In this document: positions 58,204 through 64,000 of the stretch, one piece after another
Numbering within the stretch: position 1 is the stretch's first letter
How the letters are laid out: each line of letters starts with the position of its first letter
Source of the DNA: Ehrlichia sp028752135
Lineage (GTDB): Bacteria; Pseudomonadota; Alphaproteobacteria; Rickettsiales; Anaplasmataceae
Direction of reading: 5' to 3'
NCBI GenBank assembly: GCA_028752135.1
Contig: CP082782.1
Location: 1,302,001 to 1,366,000 of the forward strand
DNA length: 64,000 nucleotides
Program-made: the position numbers and the translations under genes
Notes under the pieces: model-generated
Told to the model about the DNA's origin: nothing
The model's database searches: none
The model's input: the letters and a program-made list of their open reading frames with translations, nothing else

Positions 58204-58859
58204 ATGTACTTTAGGTTTTTCAACGATCAAGATTTTACAGAGTTTTTTTATCAGATTTGTCAAATTGCAAATGAAATAATAAATAAAACTGGTGTACTAA
58301 ACGACCAATGGCAAATTGTATTACGTATTTTAGGTAACAAAATGCTTTCAGTATTATGTTTTGGCAAGTCTTGTATTTATCAAAATCATGGCCCTATTAG
58401 TAAAAAATTATTCGCTCATTGGATGAATTTATTAACTCTTCAACTAAAAAATTGCCTTTACCACAAGGATAATAATGCTTTTATTGACCCCAATACTACG
58501 TTATGTAAAAGTAATTTTAATTATCCTGCCTTTGTTAAGGGATTTGTCAACACACTTATTATATGTACAGTTACATGTCTTTTTATATATTACAAAGAAA
58601 AAATTACTCGTTACAAAACTTTCAAAGCAATAAGAGCAAGCGATAATATTTACACTCAAAAAAAGGGGGAGATGAGGGAAAACAAATATTAGAACTTGCC
58701 CCTAGAATATCAGAGGAAGAAGTGAACCCTCTACCTGAAAATGTAGAAGAAGGAAATCAACAGGAAGAACACATATATGAAAGTCTAGATACCTTGATCA
58801 ATGTAGAAATTTGTCAATCAGTAACTTCTTCACTTCCATACGAAGTAACTAGATCATAG
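58204..58859 (+). pseudogene. Family D membrane protein, tail lost in A7G5 run (D3)
   Basis: ATG after AAAGGAGTAAAAA. Open frame 58204-58692 (162 residues): FFYQICQIANEIINKT, LCFGKSC, HWMNLLTLQLKNC and CKSNFNYPAF, helix about 117-139 (FVNTLIICTVTCLFIYY), ARASDNIYT, then QKKGEMRENKY. The frame breaks in A7 G5 (58658-58669). One added A or G gives QKKGGDEGKQILELAPRIS, PENVEEGNQQEEHIYESLD and ends at 58859 (about 218 residues). The site is the same junction as in D1. Off state of a variable gene or recent mutation. Confidence 0.75.
58658..58669 (+). repeat. A7-G5 run at the helix-tail junction of D3
   Basis: Seven A then five G; gain of one base restores the tail frame. Confidence 0.85.
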
Positions 58860-59170
58860 GTATACACAACATGTATACTGTCTTACTTACAAGTAATATT
58901 TAAGAATTATCTATTCTTATCAAATACGCAAACGTTTTACTACGTGCTTGATAAACATAACTTTAGGAAGAAATTTACTTTAAAAACAACAATGATTGCT
59001 GTAAGCTTATACCGAAATGTAGTTTTATTAAACTATTATCACTTCACATTAATTTAATAACTCAGCGTTGCTAAAAATGTTGTTTTATGGTAGTATCCCT
59101 CTTAAGTATCCAATACTGATTTAACATATATCTCTTTTGCAACACTCTTCGTATCTATAAGGAGTAAAAA
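58860..59170. other. Spacer with D4 promoter element
   Basis: Element at 59022-59100; no gene. Confidence 0.5.
59022..59100 (+). promoter_or_regulatory. Family D upstream element, copy 4
   Basis: gttttattaaactattatca, then ctcagcgttgctaaaaat and ttttatggtagtat. The palindrome is CAGCGTTG here. Confidence 0.6.
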
Positions 59171-59782
59171 ATGTCTTTCAGGTTTTTCAAAGAACACGAT
59201 ATTGTGGTATTTTTTAACCAGATCTGCCAAATTGTAAGTGGAGTATTCGATAGAAATGTCCCATTAAAAGATCAGTTGCAAATTACGTTAAATATCATAG
59301 GTAATAAAATATTTTCAATACTATGTTTTGATAGACCTTGTACTTATCAATATCGCGGCCCTAATGAAAAAAAATTGGCCACTCATCTTATAAGCTTATT
59401 AACTTCTCAGTTAAAAAATTGTATTTCCCACAAGGATAGTGCTGTTTCTACTGATCACAGTGCTATATTATGTAAACATAGTTTTAATTATTCCGCATTT
59501 ATTAATGGCTTGGTTGGTGGATTTATCGTGTGTACATGTATATATTTCGCCATGTATTACGACAAAAAATTTACTCTTAGACAATTAAGAGCAAGAAATA
59601 ACATTTATACAGAAAGGAGAAAGCCACTAGTAAAATTTGTTCCTGAAACATCAAATGAAAGGGTAGAAATTTTACCTGAAAATGCAGAAGAAAATAAAGA
59701 AGAACCTATATATGAAGATGTAAGTACTACAATCAATATAGAAACCTGCAGACCGATAACTGTTGTACATAATGCAAGGTAA
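59171..59782 (+). CDS. Family D single-pass membrane protein, intact (D4)
   Basis: 203 residues; ATG after AAGGAGTAAAAA. N-domain with FFNQICQIVSGVFDRN, LCFDRPC, HLISLLTSQLKNC and CKHSFNYSAF: the four conserved Cys positions of the family. Helix about 115-135 (FINGLVGGFIVCTCIYFAMYY), then DKKF, LRARNNIYTERRK. Acidic tail: SNERVEILPENAEE, then EEPIYEDVSTTINIETC, the closest match in the window to an EPIYA motif (E-x-PIY-E). No homopolymer at the junction (ERRKPL in place of the G tract), so this copy is fixed in the on state. No signal peptide; basic residues after the helix put the tail on the cytoplasmic side under the positive-inside rule. Function unknown. Confidence 0.8.
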   Translation: MSFRFFKEHDIVVFFNQICQIVSGVFDRNVPLKDQLQITLNIIGNKIFSILCFDRPCTYQYRGPNEKKLATHLISLLTSQLKNCISHKDSAVSTDHSAILCKHSFNYSAFINGLVGGFIVCTCIYFAMYYDKKFTLRQLRARNNIYTERRKPLVKFVPETSNERVEILPENAEENKEEPIYEDVSTTINIETCRPITVVHNAR

Positions 59783-60003
59783 CTAGACTTATAAATGTAC
59801 AAAACATTGTTATGTATTTGATGAACATCAAGTTTAGGTCTTAATCGCCAATGGTCACTGCAGGTTCATGCTGAATCGTGATTTTATTAAATTATTATCA
59901 CTTTATCTTTACAACTCAGTGTTGCAAAAAACATAGTTTCATGATAAAGTTCCTTAAACACTTAGTATATATTTTCAGTATTCACACTTAAATAGAGTAA
60001 AAA
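59783..60003. other. Spacer with D5 promoter element
   Basis: Element at 59881-59955. Confidence 0.45.
59881..59955 (+). promoter_or_regulatory. Family D upstream element, copy 5
   Basis: attttattaaattattatca, then ctcagtgttgcaaaaaac and agtttcatgataaag. Palindrome is CAGTGTTG here. Confidence 0.6.
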
Positions 60004-60630
60004 ATGTTTTCTTCGCAGTTCAACCTTACAGGGTTATTCCAGCAGTTTTGCCAAGCTGCAAATGAAATAATTAATAGAGTTACTCAATCAAACAATCAAG
60101 TGCAAATTACATTACGCATTGTGGCTAACAGGATGGTTTCAGTATTATGCAATGGTAAGTATTGTAAGAGTCAGGATCATGGCTATATTTACACAAGAGG
60201 ATTGATTATTCGTTGGATCAACTTATTAACTTCCCGGTTAAAACACAACTTTTCCCAACAACATAATGCTGATACAGATAACTATCCTATTATGCTGTGC
60301 AAAAGTGGTTTTTATTAATTAGAATTTGCTACGGGATTGGTTAGCGCACTTTTTATGTGTACAGGTATATATTTTTCTTTTAAAATTTTACGTGAAATGT
60401 CTAATTGCAACCAAGCTTTAGAGAGAGTAATAGCAAGAAATAACATTTACATACCATTTAAGGGACGAAGGGAACAAACAGTAGAGGAAAGAGTAGAGAT
60501 CTTATCTGAAAACATAGAAGAAGTAAATCAAGAGGAACAACATATATATGAATATCCGGATACTTTGATCAATGTAGAAACTTGTCAACCAATAACTGAT
60601 CTATCTTTACATGAAATAACTAGATTATAG
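60004..60630 (+). pseudogene. Family D gene with in-frame stop before the helix (D5)
   Basis: ATG after AATAGAGTAAAAA. One continuous frame except for TAA at 60316-60318: CKSGFY-stop-LEFATGLV, where siblings have D/N-Y-S-A-F or similar. Before it: FQQFCQAANEIINRV, LCNGKYC, RWINLLTSRL. After it: helix (FATGLVSALFMCTGIYFSF), ARNNIYIPFKGRREQ, and tail VEERVEILSENIEE and EEQHIYEYPDTLINVETC, ending at 60630. A single nonsense change in an otherwise intact 208-codon gene; readthrough or a recent mutation. A 97-codon downstream part could be made alone from an internal ATG. Confidence 0.7.
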
Positions 60631-60945
60631 ATATGCACAGGTATATATACCGTCTTACCCGTACATAATAAGCAACATTAAGAATTATCTTTCCTATCAA
60701 ATAGCTATCAAACATAAACACTACTAATACATTTGGTAAATTCAAATTTAGGAAAAAAGAGCTCTAGTTCATAAACGTTAATTATTGCTGTAGATTTATC
60801 CAAGACGCAATGTTATTAAATCATTATCACTTTACTCTCACAACTTAGTGTTGAAAAAAACATAGTTTTATGGTAAAATTACCTTCAGATATTCAATTAA
60901 TTATACCTTTCTTTACAACACTCTCTACATTTAAAGGAGCAAAAA
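60631..60945. other. Spacer with D6 promoter element
   Basis: Element at 60808-60884. Confidence 0.45.
60808..60884 (+). promoter_or_regulatory. Family D upstream element, copy 6
   Basis: atgttattaaatcattatca, then cttagtgttgaaaaaaac and agttttatggtaaaatta. The palindrome is reduced (TTAGTGTTGA). Confidence 0.55.
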
Positions 60946-61584
60946 ATGCCTTTCATGGAGTTTAACCTTACAGAGTCATTCCAGCAGTTTTGCCAAACTG
61001 TAAACGGAATAATTAATGGAGTTACTCAACAAAACAACCAGGGGGAAATCACATTACGTATTACAGGTGACAAAATGGTTTCAATATTATGTCATGGTGA
61101 GTCTTGTACTAACCATAACAATAGTTACACAAAAGAATTGGTTATTCGTTGGATAAACTCATTGGCTTCCCAGTTAAGCTGTTGTTTTTCGCAAGAATAT
61201 AATGCTAACAACTACTCTGCAACTTTACACGAAAGTAGTTTTGATTACTCAGCATTTGCTATAGGATTAGTTGGCACATTTGCTTTGTGTACAAGTTTGT
61301 ATCTTTTTCTTAAAGCTTTATGCAAAAACTCTAATCACAATCAAACTTTAGAGAGAGTAAGAGCAAAAGGCAACATTTACACGCTACCCAAAGAAGAAAG
61401 GAATAGACAAACAGTAGGAATTATTCCTAGAACATCAGAGGAAAGAGTGGAGATTTTATCTGAAAACACAGAGGAAGAAAATCAAGGGGAAGAGCATATA
61501 TATGAAAATGTAGCTATTTCAACCAATATGGAAACTCTTCAATCAACAACTGTTTTACCTCAAAGTGAAGTAACCAGATTATAA
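60946..61584 (+). CDS. Family D single-pass membrane protein, intact (D6)
   Basis: 212 residues; ATG after AAAGGAGCAAAAA. N-domain FQQFCQTVNGIINGVTQ, LCHGESC, RWINSLASQLSCC, with HESSFDYSAF where siblings have C-x-x-x-F, so one conserved Cys is missing. Helix about 107-127 (FAIGLVGTFALCTSLYLFL), KALCKNSNHN, RAKGNIYTLPKEERNRQ. Tail SEERVEILSENTEEENQ, then EEHIYENVAISTNMET, ending EVTRL. The junction is rich in A and G (aaagaagaaagg) but short. Close to D5. Intact with the HIYENV tyrosine motif. Function unknown. Confidence 0.8.
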   Translation: MPFMEFNLTESFQQFCQTVNGIINGVTQQNNQGEITLRITGDKMVSILCHGESCTNHNNSYTKELVIRWINSLASQLSCCFSQEYNANNYSATLHESSFDYSAFAIGLVGTFALCTSLYLFLKALCKNSNHNQTLERVRAKGNIYTLPKEERNRQTVGIIPRTSEERVEILSENTEEENQGEEHIYENVAISTNMETLQSTTVLPQSEVTRL

Positions 61585-61914
61585 GATATACGTGTTACTC
61601 CACACATGAATTAACATAACCTTTTTTTTGACTCAAAACAACATCAAATCTACAAACATTCTTGTTGTATAGTTTAAAATTGAATTCAGGAAATGTATAA
61701 CTATTATGACAGTTAATATCCATAAAAAAAATATGGTTAATTCCATAAGGATCAATGACAAAGCGTGATTTTATTAAATTATTATAATTTTATTTTAATT
61801 TTGCAGCTCAACGTTGCAAAAATGTAGTTTTATAAATGACATTTTTCAGTGTTTGATATATAAATATCCCAAATATACATTTTGTTACATTTTTCATGTT
61901 CAAAGGAGAAAAGA
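61585..61914. other. Spacer with D7 promoter element
   Basis: Element at 61768-61850. Confidence 0.45.
61768..61850 (+). promoter_or_regulatory. Family D upstream element, copy 7
   Basis: gattttattaaattattata, then gctcaacgttgcaaaaatg and agttttataaatgacattt. Palindrome CAACGTTG at 61809-61816, 106 nt before the ATG. Confidence 0.65.
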
Positions 61915-62607
61915 ATGTTTTTCAGTAAACATAATCTTACAAATTTTTTTTATCGGCTTTGTCAAACTGTAAATGAAATAATTAACGGAACTGTTCAACC
62001 AGATAACCAGTTACAAAGTGTGTTAAGTATTAGTAGGTACAATGAGATAGTAACAGAATTTTGTCAGAGCAAGTTTTGTACGAGTGAACGCCATGGCCGG
62101 AATAAGGTAAGATTAGTATCTAGCTGGATGAATTTTTTAACTTCTCAGTTAAAAAATTGCCTTGCCCAGAAAAATTACACTGGTAAATATACTCATCCTA
62201 GCAAGACCATTATTTATTGCGACAGTAATTTTAATCACTATAGTTTTACCGACGGGCTAATTATAGGACTTGCAGTATGTACAATTTTATGCTTTTCCAT
62301 GTATCTAATAAAAGAATTTGCTAGTAAACAACCCCTAAGAACAAAAAAAGCAAGAAATAATATTTACACATCATTCAAGGGGAAAAGGGAACAAATAGTA
62401 GAGCCTACTACTCCTAGAACATTAGAGGAAGAAGTAGAAATTTTGTCTCAAAACACGGAAGAAGAAGATAAAGAGGAACATATATATGAAAATGTGGATA
62501 CTTCTATTAAAGTAGCAAGCTGTCAACTGATAACCACTTCAGTACAAAGTAATTCTCCTGTGGAGACAAAAATACGTAGATCATCCTGCTCATATATAGT
62601 AACATAA
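61915..62607 (+). CDS. Family D single-pass membrane protein, intact (D7)
   Basis: About 230 residues from the ATG at 61915 (CAAAGGAGAAAAGA upstream); a further open 11 codons to 61882 lie over the ribosome site and are rejected. N-domain FFYRLCQTVNEIINGTVQ, FCQSKFC, SWMNFLTSQLKNC, CDSNFNHYSF. Helix about 119-139 (FTDGLIIGLAVCTILCFSMY), then KKARNNIYTSFKGKREQ. Tail TLEEEVEILSQNTEEED, EEHIYENVDTSIKVAS, ending with basic TKIRRSSCSY. The junction reads GGGG-AAAA-GGG, the likely ancestor type of the variable tract in D1. Intact and the best template for the family. Confidence 0.8.
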   Translation: MFFSKHNLTNFFYRLCQTVNEIINGTVQPDNQLQSVLSISRYNEIVTEFCQSKFCTSERHGRNKVRLVSSWMNFLTSQLKNCLAQKNYTGKYTHPSKTIIYCDSNFNHYSFTDGLIIGLAVCTILCFSMYLIKEFASKQPLRTKKARNNIYTSFKGKREQIVEPTTPRTLEEEVEILSQNTEEEDKEEHIYENVDTSIKVASCQLITTSVQSNSPVETKIRRSSCSYIVT

Positions 62608-62855
62608 GTTCTTGATAAATAGCTACTAAAATTATAAAAGCTTTTATTGAATTATAGGAAATGCATAACTGCTTCGACAGTCAATGTTTATCAAGAAAAA
62701 TTGTTATTAGTCTATGACGATTTTATTAAATTACTATAACTTTATTTTAATTTTGCAACTCGACGTTGCGAAATATGTAGTTTTATAGTAACATTCTCTT
62801 TTAAGTACCAATATATACCTTTTTATAATATTCTTAACATTTAAAGGAGTAAAAA
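62608..62855. other. Spacer with D8 promoter element
   Basis: Element at 62718-62800. Confidence 0.45.
62718..62800 (+). promoter_or_regulatory. Family D upstream element, copy 8
   Basis: cgattttattaaattactat, then actcgacgttgcgaaatatg and agttttatagtaacattc. Palindrome is CGACGTTG here. Confidence 0.6.
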
Positions 62856-63518
62856 ATGTTCCCTAGCTTTATTAGTAAACATTTAATTAGAAGACATGTG
62901 GATTTGATCCTAGGCAAAGTTTGCCAAATTATAAACAAATGCAGAATGGATACAAGTAACTATATTTGCAACCGGACTCTTTATACTAACCTGGACTTTA
63001 ACAACGACGGCATACATGGGCTCTTCTGTATAAAACACAAAGATCATATAGGATGTATTACAGATACAGTAAGTGAAATCCCAGTAGAATCAATGACCTA
63101 CCAAGACCTAGGAAGCATAATTACTCACTGGATGGAATATCTATCTGATAACTTAAGAGGTTGTATAACTCATAATACTTCTTACGTAGAATTATGTGAC
63201 AAAGATTTCAACTATACTGAATTTGTAAGAGGTATAGTTATCTCATGTTGCGTACTTACAACTTTATGCACTTTCAAGTTTTTGATAAAAAAATTTATGC
63301 TCAGTTCAGCCTTAGAAACAGGAACTACTACAGACATTAAAAATAACACTTCCTTTATTGGAAATATATATACTTCTAGAACACAAGAGGAAGACAGACT
63401 AAAAATCTTATCTGAAGAAGAATTGGAAGAAAGTGAACATGTGTATGGGAATCCAAGTACTTCTATCGATGTTAACATGTGTGAACCAAGGTCTAATTTA
63501 ATGCACAGTAACCCATAA
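62856..63518 (+). CDS. Divergent family D membrane protein (D8)
   Basis: 220 residues; ATG after AAAGGAGTAAAAA. N-domain is longer and diverged: LILGKVCQIINKCRMD, GLFCIKHKDHIGC, HWMEYLSDNLRGC and CDKDFNYTEF. Helix about 127-146 (FVRGIVISCCVLTTLCTFKFL), then KKFML. Tail ILSEEELEESEHVYGNPSTS, with a HVYG variant of the tyrosine motif, and NMCEPRSN. Conserved plan and upstream element place it in family D despite low identity. Intact frame. Last gene in the window. Confidence 0.75.
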   Translation: MFPSFISKHLIRRHVDLILGKVCQIINKCRMDTSNYICNRTLYTNLDFNNDGIHGLFCIKHKDHIGCITDTVSEIPVESMTYQDLGSIITHWMEYLSDNLRGCITHNTSYVELCDKDFNYTEFVRGIVISCCVLTTLCTFKFLIKKFMLSSALETGTTTDIKNNTSFIGNIYTSRTQEEDRLKILSEEELEESEHVYGNPSTSIDVNMCEPRSNLMHSNP

Positions 63519-64000
63519 AAAATAGGCATATTTATTCTTAAGGAGCAACATAAACTTGACTAGAGAAATCAATATCCATAAATGTTGAATTTGGAAAATC
63601 CACAGTTAGTTTAGTTCATAAAAAAAACAGTCAATTATTACTTCAGATTTAAATTGAAGCACTGCTTTGTCATATATTTTTTATTGTGACAGAAATAGTT
63701 GACTTATGAAAATAATGTAGTTATCCATAAACAAGCTTATTGGCAGCTTTGCTAGCTATAAGTACACATAAATCAACAATACATTCGAAACATTTAGTAT
63801 TGCATAGAATAAATTTATAAAAGTATATCACTTTTAACAAATAACTAGTTTTGCTGTAAAACCCTGTAAAAAATTATAATATTATGTTTTGTAACACATA
63901 TTGCTGGCTAACCTTCTATTGTTGGGATAAATAATTCTACTGTAATTAGCCTTAACACTAATACATGCAACAGTAGGGTTAATTATAATGAATTTGCCAC
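63519..64000. other. Right edge, no gene seen
   Basis: About 480 bp of AT-rich DNA with no frame or family element that I recognise. The family D upstream element is not repeated here, so the array probably ends at 63518. Confidence 0.45.

Noticed and set aside
62608..64000. tRNA or rRNA genes at the right edge or elsewhere
   Set aside because: No T-loop consensus or rRNA-like stretches were seen in reading; a covariance-model scan would be needed to be certain.

Overview
The window looks like a chromosomal segment of an Ehrlichia species (Anaplasmataceae, obligate intracellular alphaproteobacterium). The DNA is very AT-rich with unusually long spacers, and no insertion sequences, tRNA, rRNA or CRISPR array were seen. 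The conserved genes are cdsA, frr, pyrH, an AsmA-like envelope gene, rnhA and mfd. The genus is inferred from composition and gene style; the species was not determined.

Layout. (1) 0.1-18.2 kb: nine co-oriented minus-strand paralogues, family A. One is a fusion of two copies and one is a pseudogene. They share a helical soluble core, basic NLS-like clusters and variable C-terminal repeats. (2) 18.5-25.0 kb: housekeeping block on the minus strand (cdsA, frr, pyrH, AsmA-like, rnhA). The AsmA-like gene loses its membrane anchor to a one-base slip in an A9 run. (3) 25.3-37.5 kb: plus-strand single-pass membrane proteins (family B and relatives) with at least four decayed copies, ending in an acidic gene with a seven-copy 14-residue repeat. 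(4) 37.5-39.2 kb: no recognisable genes. (5) 39.2-52.2 kb: minus-strand single-pass membrane proteins, two larger Tyr-motif proteins (family E) and a family C array. (6) 52.6-55.9 kb: mfd. (7) 56.4-63.5 kb: eight plus-strand family D genes, probably distant relatives of C and E, diverging from C across mfd.

How they may work together. Families C, D and E share one plan: an N-terminal domain of roughly 60-180 residues (about 100 in most) without a signal peptide, one membrane helix, a basic stop, then an acidic tail. The tails carry conserved short motifs: an EPIYA-like tyrosine motif in D and E, and a PSST-(D/E)-(D/E)-S-(K/E)-E motif in C. In several genes the reading frame breaks in a homopolymer right after the membrane helix (two G/C tracts of 11, plus A/T tracts). 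This would remove only the tail. Each family also has its own conserved upstream element. I propose a phase-variable set of membrane-anchored proteins whose tails are exposed to host or bacterial partners. That role is inference; the motifs, tracts and frames are read directly from the sequence.
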